DNA of 64,000 nt, taken from Tetrahymena thermophila SB210 (taxonomy: Eukaryota > Ciliophora > Oligohymenophorea > Hymenostomatida > Tetrahymenidae). Shown piece after piece: positions 49,169-62,841 of this stretch. A model generated the notes under the pieces. That model was not told the origin of the DNA. It ran no database searches and saw nothing but the letters and a program-made list of their open reading frames with translations. Within the stretch, counting starts at the first letter, position 1; each line of letters begins with the position of its first letter. The position numbers were made by a program, and so were the translations under genes. The DNA is taken from NCBI RefSeq assembly GCF_000189635.1, contig NW_002476254.1, positions 124,001 to 188,000 on the forward strand, read 5' to 3'.

Positions 49169-50469
49169 AATGTATAAAATAATAATATAACTAATACCAA
49201 AGGGAAAATAAAATATTTCCAATCAAAAATAAAAAATTTTAAAGTAAAACTGAGTTATAATAAAAATTGTATATTAATTTGAAAAATAATTGTAAAAAAA
49301 TTAAGTAACTCAATATAAAAATAAATATATAAATATTAAATAATTTCACTAAAACTAATTAATTATAGCAGAAAATTTATTTCTAGTGATTAATATATTT
49401 TTTTATTTTGGTATATTCAAAGCTATTATTTACTATTAATTAAAAATTTTGAATAAACTGCATCTATTATGTGTGAGCCATTGAATCGATAAACTAAGCA
49501 ATTTTTTCTTTAAAAAATAATAAAGACCAAAAAGAATTTACATAATTAATAAGTTTTTTGATTCTTTAAAAGGAAGAGTATTAGTAATTTTTGCAAATTA
49601 TTATTTTGAAAAGTTTAAAATAAATCATTTATAAAATTTTTATTTTAGGATTGAAAAGAATAAAAAAAATATTGCTAATTGAAGATATTTATGTTTATAA
49701 AGCTATGCAAATACAAGAATATAGTATAATAAAAATTAATATTGCCGAATATTAATAAATTTTTAATTTAATAATTTAAGATTTTATTTTTTTTTAATCA
49801 TATTTTTTTATTTATTTCAAGATGTTGTTTGAAGGTATTTTTTTTAAATATTGCAAAAATATTAATTAAAGTCAATCAAAATCAAATATTGATTTTTAAA
49901 ATGCAAAGAAAAATGAATGAATGAGATAATAAGTTAATAAATAATACTAAAAGTAAATTTATACCTCAAAAAAAATTTATGTAAATTCAAATTTAATAAA
50001 ACTAAAACTAAAATTGCAAAAATAATTAAATAAAATCTGTATTTAGGAGAACAAATATAATCACAATCTTTATTTTTATAGATTTCCAAATATAAATTTT
50101 GCTTTTAATTAAAAAAGAAATATTTTTGATATAAACTGAAAATAAGCAACTTTTATTTGACCACAAATTATTAAAAAGACTATAAATATTAGAAAAAAGT
50201 TAATTTTGATAATTAATCTTACAAAAAAGTATAAGTAAAGCTTTTTTATATAAAAGAGTAAATGTTAAAATGATTGTATGTAATATGTACAAAATGAATT
50301 TTGTATAATTTATAAAATAATTTTTAATTGTTTAAGATTATTTTTTATATAGTAAATCAATATTTTAAAATAGCTTTGAATATGTTTTATAACTAATTTT
50401 ATCTTTTTCTAATTTTAAAAATATCTTTTTTATTTTTATTTATTTATTTCTTTCTTTAATTTTAACAGC
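49169..50469. other. A+T-rich spacer between convergent genes
   Basis: About 1.3 kb of A/T-rich DNA between a plus-strand gene and CDPK C. No coding frame or RNA is recognised. Confidence 0.5.
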
Positions 50470-52256
50470 TCAACTCTTAAAATCTATATCTTCTCCTTTC
50501 ATCAATAATTTGAATTCTTCTAAAGATATCTTTCCATCATTATTTGGATCAACTTCCTTAACCATTTGTTTAAGCTCTTCTTCAGGAATATTTCTACCAT
50601 TTCTCAAGAAAATTTCTTTCAAGTCTTAAATTGTAATAAAGTTACTGTTAGAGGGATCAAAATACTTAAATAAAGACCATATTTTCTCAGATTTTAAATA
50701 TACGACTGAGTCTAAAGTGGCTGCTAAGAATTCACTATATCTAATTACTAAATCTTTTCCATCTTAATTAGGACTAATACTTCTAATTATTTTTTCTAAC
50801 TGCTCTTTTGTTTGTTTAAAGCCATTTTATTCCATGACTTCTTTAAGCTAGTCTATTCCTATTTCTCCAGTTTATTCTGTATCCATCTACTTGAAAGCAA
50901 ATTTAAGCTGTTCTATTTCCTTTTCATTTAGCTAGTTAATCAAGATTTTCATGACTTCATTTTTAAATTTTGTAGGCTGTCTAAAATTTTATAGCATAGT
51001 CAATATTTTGGGGTCTATTTAATCCATACTACCGATTGTTGAGAAATGTTTAAATTATGTCCACTCCTAAATTTTCTTGTGCTTCACTATCCACTTGTGT
51101 TTTAAAGCTTAGGCTGCTGTCATTCTCTTATTACTATCTACAACTAGTAACTTCCTTACTAAGTCTTTGGCTTCTGAAGATACAGTATCCCATTCTTTTC
51201 CTTTAATTAATTAAAAGAGTTAGTTATATTTTGTACAAATAAAAATTCTTGCTTTGCTTCTATTTTTGAATTAAAATTTATGGATAAAAGATAATATTTG
51301 TTTTTATGTGATAAATCTGCTTGCTTAATTTCTTTATTTAGTTTCTCTTATCTAAAAGAAAATTATTTATTAAATCAAGTATATTTAAAACTTTTTTTAT
51401 GCTACAAATCGTTTAAATGAAAATTTAAATATTTCGACATAATATATTTTTTAATGTGTAAGTAAATGTAATGTTGTTTGTTACCTTCCATATTGTATAC
51501 TCCCTTTTCTATCTTTCGGAAAACTTCACCTCTGCTTTTTCCATAGAACGGAGGGTATCCAACGAGAAGTACATATAAAATAACTCCTGCACTCCAGTTA
51601 TCACTAGAGCTATCATAGCGACCCCTGAGCACGTTTGGCGAGACATACAAAGGAGTTCCTACCATAGTACTTAAATCCTTCATCCCATCACATTTTACTG
51701 ACAAACCAAAATCGATTATTTTAATTTCAGAATCAGGACTTTTACTTACAAAAAGTATATTTTCAGGTTTAATATCACGATGTACAATTCCTCTAGAATG
51801 CATATGATTTATTGCTGAAAATACTTTGTCCATAATTAAGGCCGCATCTTGTTCTCTAAAATTACGGGCTTTAGTAATTCTATCTAAAAGCTCTCCTCCG
51901 GCACAATATTCCATACAAATATAAAAAAACATTTCATCTTAATAAACTTCATAAAATTTAATAATGTTTGGGTGGTCTAATGATCTAAGAATTTCTAACT
52001 CTCTCAAAAGTATATACTACTTGTTTTTCAAACGGTTCTTTTCTATGATTTTCACTGCAACCTTCTTATCAGAGACACCGTTTTTCAGAGCAGCTAACTT
52101 CACTGTGCCAAATCCTCCTTTACCTAAAACGCTAGAAAAAGTGTAAACATCTCTAATATTAGTCTTTGAAGTAAAATTTTCTAGTCTCAATCTTTCATGT
52201 TTAGAAAGAAGAACATCATCTGCAATTTAGTTTCTTGATTTTGCACATCCACCCAT
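50470..52256 (-). CDS. Calcium-dependent protein kinase (CDPK), copy C
   Basis: Exons 51485-52256 and 50470-51200 give 500 aa. It starts MGGCAKS, so Gly2 can be myristoylated and the Cys falls at position 4 rather than 3. The kinase is complete ([48 protein letters not shown]). EF4 (DPNNDGKISLEE) is a textbook calcium loop, unlike in copies A and B. EF1 (DTEQTGEIGIDQ) ends in Gln instead of Glu, and EF3 (DPSNSNFITIQD) is weak. The intron lies at the same codon as in A and B, and exon 1 is exactly the length of that of copy B (772 nt), so B and C are probably the closer pair although A and B are neighbours. It is isolated by about 1.3 and 2 kb of gene-free DNA. Confidence 0.93.
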
Positions 52257-54324
52257 TTTTAGTGTAACTGTTCAATACTGCTTTATGTAACTTTGTAGCT
52301 ATTATTCTAGAAGATTTAAGCTTGAGCTTTTTATTTATCTCCTCTCAATCTTACTTTAAATTGATTGATAGAAATAGATATCTAAAATGTATATATATAT
52401 AGAATGAAAATATGAATTAATTTACTTTTTAATTATTATTAAAAAAAACTTTTCCAATTAACATCAAAGATTTATTATAGTAATAGTTTGCTGTTTGATT
52501 TAATTTTTGGATGGTAAGCAAGTATAACTAAATGTTATACTATTTTTTGATCAGTACTTTAGCAAATTACAATATAAAAAAACAAATTAATTTTAGTATT
52601 TTTTAATCTATCTATTATTTCGTTACATATGAAATTTTATATGATCTTTAATATTTTTTAAGTCTACTATTTATACATTTTGTATTTATGATATTTAATT
52701 TGAGTCAATTAGATTGTATAAAAAAATTTTATCATAACATATAAATGATTAAATAATAAAAAATACTGGCTAAAATTCTATTTGTCAAATAAAACATAGC
52801 CCTTTAAATGAAAATAGATATATAAATCAGGATAAGGCTTCGTTAAATACATCAATTTGATAGTTCTTACAATAATTATTTTAAATTAAATCTATTTGAG
52901 CAAAAACATAAAGGGTTTTAGAACATATCAGAAAAACAGATACTTTTATTAATTGGAAAAACTGTAATGTTTTTCATGTCTATACTAATCAAAAAAATAG
53001 GATTTATTTTTATTTCAATAGATCTGATTATTTTTTGTTTTAAATATTTAATAAATAAAAGGACAAAAAACTATTTAAATAATAGTATATACTTTTATTT
53101 TAATAAAAACTCAATAACACACTGAATAAATCAAACTCTTTTAATATAATTTTTATGTTTTAGATACAGATTTCATTTTCATACTAAAGATTTTATAAAA
53201 TTTTGAGATTAATTTAAAATATTGAAATAGACAGTATTTCACATTTTGCTATTACTTTAAATCAATAGTAACATAAAGCACGACTGGTTTTAAAAATTTT
53301 TATCGATAATCTGCTGAATTAATAAAGGATCTAGTTAGCAATCTTTACGTATGAAAACTAAAATAATTAGTTCCTAAATTGATTTATATAAAATTTAGAT
53401 ACGAAAGTAAAATATATATCAAAAGATTAAAATTCAATCAAATTAGAATTCAGGATAGTTTTTAGATTATTAATTTTAGATTTTCCTGTAATTTACACAC
53501 CAAAATAAATAAATAGATAATATAAAACTCCACATTCAGATAAAAATTTTAAGATTAAGCAAGATTCTATTTTTGGAAGTTTAAATAAAAAAGGAATTAA
53601 TTACCATTATTGAAGAAAAAAATGATTAATTAACCAGAAAAAATAGACTTTAACTTAAAAATATCAATAAAATCTTTTTGATTTTAGTTTTCTACATAAA
53701 AATTTAATAAAAGAATTTTTCCTCACTAAAATTTCAAGGTCTATAAATATAATTAAATGCGTTCATTATTTTAAGGATCAAAAACGAATTTCAAGCTTTT
53801 GGAAAAAATTAAATGCTTATGCATGCTGATCAAAAAGAATTTATAAGTTTTTTTATGATTTTCAAAATTAAAGTTTAGCAACTATTTAAATAATTAATCA
53901 ATAAAAAAAAATATTTTTTAAAATATTGTTTGATTTTTTAGTTCAAATAAATGAGTAAACACAAGCAATTGATTTTTATTAAATGTATAAATACGGAAGG
54001 ATATTTTTAGAAGAATTACCATTATAAAATTTTATGAACGTATGCTAAATATAGGATTTATAACTATCAGTGAATCAATTTATGTTATTATAATAAATAT
54101 TTTTTTTATGGTTTGTAATTATTTCTTGTTGTATTATTCAAGTCAGTCAAATAGTAAAAAATTACATAATTTTTTCAGAATATGATTATAAATATAACTT
54201 AATTTTGAGTTTTTATATAATAAATATTGTTTGATGTGTTTTATTTACTTTAAATAATTTTAGTAATCAATGAATGATATTATTATTAAATATAATATTT
54301 TAATTATTATTTCAGCGTTATTTT
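52257..54324. other. Long gene-free A+T-rich stretch
   Basis: About 2.1 kb, the longest stretch without a gene in the window. It is very A+T-rich, with a short TA repeat near 52390-52400. I searched both strands under the ciliate code and found only short frames of non-coding composition. No tRNA-like or rRNA-like sequence is seen. Confidence 0.5.
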
Positions 54325-55372
54325 TCAAAGTTCTATTTTATTTTTATCTGCTAAATCTTTTTTTAACTCTTATATTCTTTTTTCTATTGCACTATATACA
54401 GATTTTGATTTTTTTACATAATTTTATTAAATGCTAACAGTATCTTAGCATTTTTGAAGTCTATCAAAGAAAAATTTTTCTAATTTTTCAAACATTTTTT
54501 TGCTTACATTTTTAAAATCTGGGTTTAATACTTTATGGTTTATTAGATTTTGCAAAAATGAGTTATAGCTTATCTAAAAAAATTTATTCTTTACTATATG
54601 CTAATTTATAAAAGCTTGCATTATACCTTCTCCTTCTATTTTATCTTTAAGAGCCTTGCTTTTTGTTAGAACAAATTATATAGCATATTCCATATCTATA
54701 GTTACATATTCTTTTTATACTTTTATTTCTTCTTAAACATGATTTGATAAGCTAGATTACCTATTATAGCTTTTTGAAAGCGAGCTACTCATTCCGTTTC
54801 CTTGTTTACTATTATTTTTTCCACTTTAATTTGTTATTGTATTTTCACCATAATAAATGGGATTTAAGTTGTCAGTCATAGATCCATAAGCATCCAAATT
54901 TCCTTCATTTTGTTAGTTTTATTCACTAGGCAATTATATATCGCTTCTTAATTTCTGAATTTTCAGTTTGGTTGCTTTCCTCATAGGATTTTTAATAACT
55001 GAATTTGGCATGCTTGTCGCTTTTTTGTGCCTTGCAGAAGTTTCATCAGTTTTATAGTTAGAATCTTCCTCTTTTATTCATAATAAAATGAATTTTATTA
55101 TTATTATATAAAATCAATTTGTTTTTAATTATTATTTATAAATAAACTTTTATAATCAGTAATTCAATAAAAAAACAATTCAACTTTATATTACCATTTT
55201 GCGTTGGCGTTTGAGGAGGAATATTTGTATTATCGTTAGAATTAGGATAATCATCTCTGCTACTTAATACATTCGTATATGATTTTCTGCTCTTTAAATT
55301 TCTTATTGTTTTTATAGTCGTTGATTCTATTATTGAATTTTCTTCATTAAATTCCTCATTGACTGCTAACAT
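54325..55372 (-). CDS. Hypothetical protein, basic with a helical C-terminal half
   Basis: Exons 55195-55372 and 54325-55070 are joined by a 124-nt intron and give 307 aa, ending at the TGA at 54325-54327. The first 160 residues are polar and low-complexity, with a basic patch (RKATKLKIQKLRS). The C-terminal 150 residues look like a folded all-helical region (VTIDMEYAIQFVLTKSKAL, FQISYNSFLQNLINHKVL, FEKLEKFFFDRLQKC), ending in a charged coiled-coil tail. The exons join in phase 1 with normal GT-AG borders. No named family is recognised. Confidence 0.7.
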
Positions 55373-56341
55373 TTTATGCTAGTAATAAGATTTTAAATGT
55401 AAATATTCTCCTTAATTTCCTAGTTTTAAGATAATTATTATAATGTTAAATTATTTATCTCCGCAAAAAAAAAAAATTATTGAATGATAACAATTATTAT
55501 ATTTATTTTAAAGATTTATAAATTAATTAATTAGGTAATAAAAAGAAAATAGCTTCAAAGTGCTTTACTTTTAATCAAAGAGTAGTCTTCTTTAGAACGC
55601 TTTTTACATCAATAAGTTAATAAATTAATTAACAACTGGTCAAAATAATATTTAATTTTTGCCAATTTGTTATTTTTATTAAAAAGAGATATTAGATCTC
55701 ATTATTGATATTTATGATCAATTTTAATTATTTAGAAGTTATTTTTATTAAATTAAGAAAATTCAATTTAAAAAATAAAATTATTTAAATCAAACAATAA
55801 TTAAATAATTTAAATTTATGTTTAAAATAATTAATATTAAATGAAATTCTTTCATTTTAAGTTTAATAAATTTATTTTGACTTTTTGTTTAATTAAATTT
55901 AATATTTAAAATAAGATTGTATTTTTAAAGTATTACTCTAAAACTTTGGTCAATATCCCAAGAGCATATTAAATTTTAATGTTTGATTTGATTAAATTCT
56001 AATTGGTTTGAATTTTTTATTAAATTATTTAGAATTAAATGTTTAATAATTTTGTGTGTATGTTTTATTTTAATAATTTCTTTTAAGCATACTTTAAAAT
56101 AAAATATAATATTAGCATTTTAAAAATTTGTAACTTATTGAATACTCATTTTATTTTACTGATTATTTGAAACTAAAAAGAATATTATCAGTTTGATTCA
56201 GCTAATATAAAATATTAATGTAAAGTAGAATCAGCTTATCTATAAATTGAAACAAGATTTTTACTTATTTTAATAACAACACTTTTAATTAAAAAATTAA
56301 ATAGATTAAAAAGATTTTAGACTTATTAGAAAGATATTAAA
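55373..56341. other. Spacer between divergent genes
   Basis: The shared 5' flank of the hypothetical gene (-) and the small TPR gene (+). It is A/T-rich throughout; no gene or element is recognised. Confidence 0.5.
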
Positions 56342-56782
56342 ATGAGTTAGAAAAAAAAGTAGGATTAAATTACAGAAGTTCCAAAATTAGGTTAAAATAA
56401 AATGTCTGAAAATTCAGAAAATTCAGATAAATAGTAGAGAATTCATAGTAAACCATCTGATGAGGGAGGATTTGATGGTGAAATAAATAATCCTAGATAG
56501 TAAGAAATAAATAATAGAATGATTTAATTTCAAAAATACATGAGTCAAAGAGACTATCCTAATGCAGAAAATGAGATAACAGAATTAATAAAATTAAACA
56601 ATACTGATGCAACCTTTTATTATTTAAGAGCTGAAGTGTATATGAAATAAAATAAGTATATATAGTCTCTCTAAGACATGAATTTATCAGTTAAGTATGA
56701 GCCTCTTAAATAGTGTGCAAAATCATCGCAATATCATTATGAAATAAAAAAGACTCTAATGTAAATGTCTAATGATGTATGA
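56342..56782 (+). CDS. Small TPR-motif protein
   Basis: A single exon of 146 aa. The N-terminal 70 residues are polar, Gln/Asn/Ser-rich and probably disordered. The C-terminal half matches a TPR unit: ITELIKLNNTDATFYYLRAE, then VYMKQNKYIQSLQDMNLSVK, then YEP, with the spacing of Tyr, Leu, Ala and Pro expected of tetratricopeptide helices. TPRs bind peptide tails of partner proteins. One and a half units is less than the three usually needed for a stable groove, so it may act as an adaptor or be part of a larger complex. It faces the large EF-hand gene tail-to-tail with 157 bp between the stops. Confidence 0.75.
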
Positions 56783-56939
56783 AAAATAAAAGTTAAGTCA
56801 TAGTCTAATTAAAATGATAATAAAATTGATATTTCTACAATTATTTTAGGGATTTATCCTAAAATATTTTTAATTGTATTTTATATGTAATACATATTTA
56901 CTAACTGCTTTAATTAATATTTTATAATAATTAGTTTTT

Positions 56940-59900
56940 TCAGATTTTCGCAACAGGCTACACGTTTATTTTTGAAACTCTCTCTTTATATACATCTAAT
57001 AAGAATTTATAGTCTATAACTCCGTCTCTTTCAGCAAATTTTAAAAGTTTCTAGTAGCAAGAATGGTCTAAATTTTTACCTAAGCTGACAAACATTTTAT
57101 GAATTACTTACAAAGCTTTTTCGTAAGTGACAGGTTCTCTTTGGTTAATAGCTTTGAATTAATCTAATAAGAATTTTCTGTTTTTCCCTATTATAGTTAT
57201 CAATTAATCATATTCTTTAATTTCTGAATCAAGAGTATCAGAATTGATAGCCTTTTGTTAAGATAAATAAAGAGGCTTGAGGAGCTTAGGTTCTTCATAC
57301 TATGTATTGGATTATGATAAAATAAGAGGTTTTCCTTAAAGAGAAGAGTCAGGAGCTTTAAATTTAGCAAATGTTTGTACCCATTCTTACTAATCTATTA
57401 TTCCATCTTTTCTTGTGTCAATTATTTAAAATAAATCCTTTATAATTGCAAATGAAGGGAGTTCCTATTTAGACATCTAGCATAATTTCTTGACTAGCTC
57501 TGTGAATTAATTAAATGTTAACTTTCCATTTCTTTCTTCATTAAACTTGAAAAAAAATAAAAAATTTTTGATCATAATTCAAAATGTTTTAAATAATCAA
57601 TTCTTAAATAAAGTTAATTTTTAAAATATATTTTGCAATAAGGGAGAAAATATATTTGTGGTAAATTATTTTACTATTCTAAAAGCATCGATTGGAGAAA
57701 TCATATAGTAATGAATATCTTCATTCATCCTCTATAATCTTTACTTAGATCTATCAATGATTCTTGAAACACTTTCCCTTTAAATTAGAATAAAATATTT
57801 TTTTTTAAATTAAATGATAAAAAAATATTTACTTGATTTTAAATTTTTCTATGAAGTTCTTCCAATCTATTTTTCCATTATTTGATTCATCACAATAGCT
57901 GACAATTTTATCAATTTCTTTTGCTGTTAAGTTTAAGTTCATATTTCTGAAGATATTTTTGAATTCAATAATAGATAGTATTCCAGTATCTTCTATATCA
58001 ACTTTTGCACACAACTCTTCAATTGATTTATTGCTTGCTCTCATTAACTATTTTACCTTTTCAACAACTAACCTTGCCTCTTCATCTATTTCTGATTATG
58101 CTTTTTCTTCTGCTTGTTTTTCTCCATTCTTTTTTTTTAACTTATTAGTACCTCCTCCTGCAGGAGCAGTTAGAGGACGACGGAATGCACCTTAACCATC
58201 TTATGTATTACCTTAACTTTTTTCTGGGAATTCTGGATCAAATAAATAATTATAAAACCTATTACGGTCTATAATATGATCCTTTTTATCAGATACTTTG
58301 AACCATAGCTAATGTATGTCGCTTTAAGTAAATCTATGATCAAACAAAGACCTAATTCCTTATTCAAAAGATCCAAATGTTATTACATTATCACTTTTAT
58401 CTTTTAAAAAGAAATTAAAAGCACTATTTTTGCTATCAAAATTTTGCTATAAGGCCTCTCTGACTTCTACTTACATCTAGTCTTTCCAGCTAAAGTTTTC
58501 TATTAAATTTTCATTTTTGTTAATATTTCTAAATAAGGTTAATTTTTTTTACTAAATTAATTTATCCAATCATTTGAAGTCAAATATCCTTTTTTGTGTG
58601 GGTCTAAACTAGAAAAAACCTTTTTATTTTATTTTATTTAATTATATTTATTTAAATTAAGCAGTAAAATAAGAAAGGTAAAGTAATTAAAATACCTTTT
58701 ATGTTTAGTTTTCAGTAAGATCAAATCCTACTAATGCCCTGCTCTAATCTACCCATTAACTGAATTGTTTAAAAACCATTCTTTTTTAATGCTAAGAAAT
58801 TACTTTTAAAATTATAAAAATTTTATATCATCATTTTAATTTAATTTAAAATTTACATTCATAGCTTTCAATAACTGAATTAAATTTTCTTGAAATAGTC
58901 AATCCAATTTGTTTTTTAGCATGGTTCAACCATTCTTCATTTTCATCTCTTTCATTTTATCCTTGTTGGCCAGAAAGCATAGATTTAGTTTTTTATGTTG
59001 CTCCACCCCAGACTGTTTATGTTTTAAAGCCTTGAGATATGTTGTAATTATATCTTTGTAAAAAATTTCCACTAATAATTTTTTTCAAATCTGACATTTG
59101 AACTTATCCTCTTTTATGTTCATCCATTAATTTAAAAACTCTGTTTAACCTAGCATTTGTGAGTTCCTCTTTTGGGCATTTAAGAACATCTTCAAGGAAT
59201 GAACGAAGATCATTTTTACTGATAACTCCATCAAAATCCTTATCAAAAACCCTAAAAGCATCTTCTAAAGTTAGTTTTTCTGTCTTGAACCAATCCTTCA
59301 TTTAATCAATAGTTTGTTTTGTCCAATCCCAATCATTGTCAGAAATTTCTTTATCTAAATTAGTTTCCTGATCCAAAATTAATGAATAAATTTAAATGTT
59401 TTAAAATAAATATTAATACTGTATTTTCATCCTTCTTTTGTTGAAGCTCGATTATTGACATTTCTAAAACCTTTTCAAAGTTCTTGAAGTCTATTAAACC
59501 AATTTTTTAGCTATCCATAGTAGCAAATAAACCATCTTTCATTTCAGCTGAAAGCCTAATGATTTTATCAAGATTGCTATTAAATTCTGTGATTGTAATA
59601 AAACCATCTCCATTTGTGTCAAGAATATTGAAAAATTCTCTATTCTGCATCTTTTTCATTAACAAAATCTAGCGAAGTTCTATTAGTACTTATTCAAGCT
59701 ATTAGTTGTTCAGCTTTTTTGTAGGAAACAATCCTTTTTTTTTCATACCGTTAGATGCATTATTTTATTAGTCACCCCAAGCAGAGTTAGGCTTACTTCT
59801 TTAGGAAAAAGAAGACTTATTGTCAGACTCTAAGTAATTAATTCTCTCTAAAAATGTCTAGAGGTCTTCCTTGGAGATATAACTATCTTAATCAATATCC

Positions 59901-62343
59901 ATTATTTTAGAATAAGTCAAGATTTCATTTAAACTAGCTCCTTAAAAGGCATTTTTTAATAAGAACTAAGCCAACATTTCTACAGTAAATTAGTAAAACC
60001 CAGATGCAGTCTTCTAGTGAAACTATGCAATGCATTTTAATAATTCATCAGCTGTTCTTATATAGTTTCTTTTCAAGAATTTAGTGAGCTTTTCTCCAAA
60101 ATCAATTAAGTCAATAAATGCATTATCACCCTCAGGTCTACCTAAAATTATATATAACATAGTATTTGATTAAAGATTTTTATGAAATATAAAAAATTAT
60201 ATTACGATCTATTCTCTTTACTGATTTTAAAAACTTTGAATAATCAACAAATCCATCTTATTCTTTTTCCACATATCTCATCAAGCGACTTAATTCTTAA
60301 ATATTCAAACCAAGACCAAAATCAAGAATAACTGTTTTAAAAATAGAACTGTTAACTTTTCCTGTATTATGAACATCTGCCTTCATAAAAGATTCTTTTA
60401 TTTTATTTAATCCATCCATGCTTTCTAATTTTTTTTTTATTCTAAGTAGCATATCTGAATACCAATTAGGATCTTAAAATATTTCAGCCTCTTCTTAATA
60501 TTAATCAACATCACAACCAAATATCTCCATTAAATAATCAACTGTAATGGTTTCTTTATCATTTAAGATAGACTGAGCAACACTTTTAGCTTTAACGTCA
60601 TCTATTTAAATTTGAAAAAATAAAAACTAAATTAAATATTAACTCTAATCTTACTTAAACTTGAATCTAGCCTTTTCAAAGCAGCTGTTAAATTTTATAA
60701 ATTCAATTACTAGTAAGCCCTATCCAATTACATTGTTTTTAAAATGTCATCAAGCTTTAAGTTCTAACGCTTAATAATATCTTTGATTCTTTATAAATGG
60801 GGATTGTTGAATTCGTTCTTGACAGTTTTACACCAATCGTTGAAATCAACAAAACCATCTTTATTATAATCTAAAGATTTAAATAAACTATTAACCTAAT
60901 CAGAATTCATATCTATATCCATGTTTAATATTCCTCTAATTATATTATCCTCTGTTAACTTAGATTTTTTACTTGAAGTTCCAACACAAAATTTACAAAA
61001 CTCAATAAACGACTTTTTTATTATAAGTAAATATTTATTATTATTTATTATATTTAATAAGAGTTTACGTCTTCGGAATTAAGATTTCTACTTCTAACCC
61101 AACCAGTTATGACTTCAATACCACTTGAGTGTTATGTGATTGAGTTTTAAGTCTTTTTAAACATTCCAGTTTTAGGTCTACTTCTCCAAGTGTTTACTGG
61201 AACATAGTTTTCTCTTAAGACAGAATCTTTAGCTGTTAAAGGTCTAAAAGACGAGTTAGTTTCTGACTAATAAATCTAATCTACATCGATATTCATGAAT
61301 GATTTGAGATAATCTTTTGCTCCTTAATCTAATTATAAAGGGGCGTTTCTGTAGTTATTTCTATCTGTTTCTGCAAATTATTATATCTACTAAAACGCTC
61401 TAACTCTTTCTCTTGTTAAACTCATATCACCTTTTGATTTTCTTTCAGCCAGTGTCTTTGAAGCTATATCTTTAGTGTCTCTATATAAAATTTCACTAAA
61501 AACAACTGCAGCTATATTATTTCTTACCTTTAAATTTCCTACATTAGGAATTTCTATTTCTATTCCTCCTTTCTTTAATTATAGAATTTTTATTTAAAAA
61601 TTTGTTTCAAAAAATAACATAAATTATACATTTCTCACTGAATCTTGCACGTTTTTGATAACTCTCTCTACACAAGCCTTTGTTTCTTCCTTATTTTAAT
61701 CACAGTAAGTGCTTACTTCAGTAAAATTTATTTTAGTTTAAGGGATAGACCCATTAACTCCATGAACTTAATATTAGCGTAATTAGCCATTTTAATAAAT
61801 ACCAGACTTTATATCTTTTCCATTGCAAAACTCTTTTGAGACTATAAATACTGGCTATCTTCCTTGTTTTTCTCTTAGGGTTTTATTAGTAACTCCCTAA
61901 TAAAATAAAACATTTTTTACTTTCACTCAAGGATATTATTTTCAATAAAAAGTTATTTACTTCTAATGATATCTCAGGTGCACTAAGTGTGAAAGTACCA
62001 AAATTAGGAATGCTTACACCTCTACCCATTCTTAAGTTTCTTGAAATATATAAACCTAATTTAAAACAAAAATTATTTTTAAATTACAAAACGCTGTAAA
62101 CTAAACTATATTAATTATTATACCAAAAGCATTCCATGCCACTCTGACTTATTCATCATCTAAAATGGATGTACCAGTGAGTCTGTATATTCTGTTAAAA
62201 ATTTTATTTTTATCATTGCAATTTAATATAATGCTAATTCTAAATTATAATTTATACTTGCTTTATGATTATTTGGCAACTTCTTCTAAAATTTACTAAG
62301 TTCTTTGTGAAGCTCTAGATTATTCACTAAATTAACTTGCCAT
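56940..62343 (-). CDS. CCDC81-type HU-domain protein with many EF-hands
   Basis: Thirteen exons close in phase to 1540 aa: 62124-62343, 61961-62055, 61630-61896, 61069-61572, 60655-61012, 60206-60601, 59420-60141, 58857-59367, 58696-58802, 58553-58619, 57833-58499, 57675-57777 and 56940-57545. The first 190 residues match the paired HU-like domains of CCDC81 (VRVAWNAFGLYISRNLRMGR, VSIPNFGTFTLS, then IEIEIPNVGNLKVRNN). These relate to bacterial HU folds and occur in centrosomal and ciliary proteins. EF-hand-like loops then recur to the C-terminus: DYNKDGFVDFND, DTNGDGFITITE, DKDFDGVISKND, DIEDTGILSIIE, DTRKDGIIDQQE. Others are degenerate. It may be a calcium-binding cortical, basal-body or axonemal protein. 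Exons 9 and 10 are the least certain. Confidence 0.82.
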
Positions 62344-62841
62344 GACTTTATCAAAATTAAAAATTTTGCTTTAATTTATTATGGATTGTATTTATAACTA
62401 TCACTATAAGAGCTTTGTAAGATATTTTTTGAAATCTTAATTTTTTTAGATGTTATTGTTAAAAAATATAATTAAAGATTTTACTTATAAAGTACAATAA
62501 ACTTATATTCATGATTATAATAAAAATGATACAAAAAGAGATGGTTAAGAAATTGAGATTTTGTTTTAATTAATTATTAGATAATAATCTAAGAAGTTAG
62601 TTTCAAAAAATATCCAACTTTCTAAAAATTCATAAGTGTAAATCTATAAAATGGGAAATCAACTGAATTTGCTAAAATATATTTTTCTATTAATAAGTGA
62701 AAGAAAATACTAAATAAAATAAAGATGGATAAAAATTTTAAAACAATGCTCAAATATTGTAATTAATGTTTAGTTGAAGAATTAAAAATTTAGATTTTAA
62801 AGTAAAAACATAAATTAAACTGAAAAGTATATTTTATAATT
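62344..62841. other. A+T-rich spacer
   Basis: This lies between two minus-strand genes. It should hold the promoter of the HU/EF-hand gene and the 3' UTR of the TPR gene. No frame seen. Confidence 0.5.

Noticed and set aside
58500..58560. Apparent frameshift at a run of eight A in the HU/EF-hand gene
   Set aside because: A 53-nt GT-AG intron (58500-58552) restores the frame with correct phase, so no frameshift is needed.
59701..59760. Apparent frameshift at a poly-A run in the HU/EF-hand gene
   Set aside because: Recounting shows nine A, three Lys codons, and the frame continues without a break.
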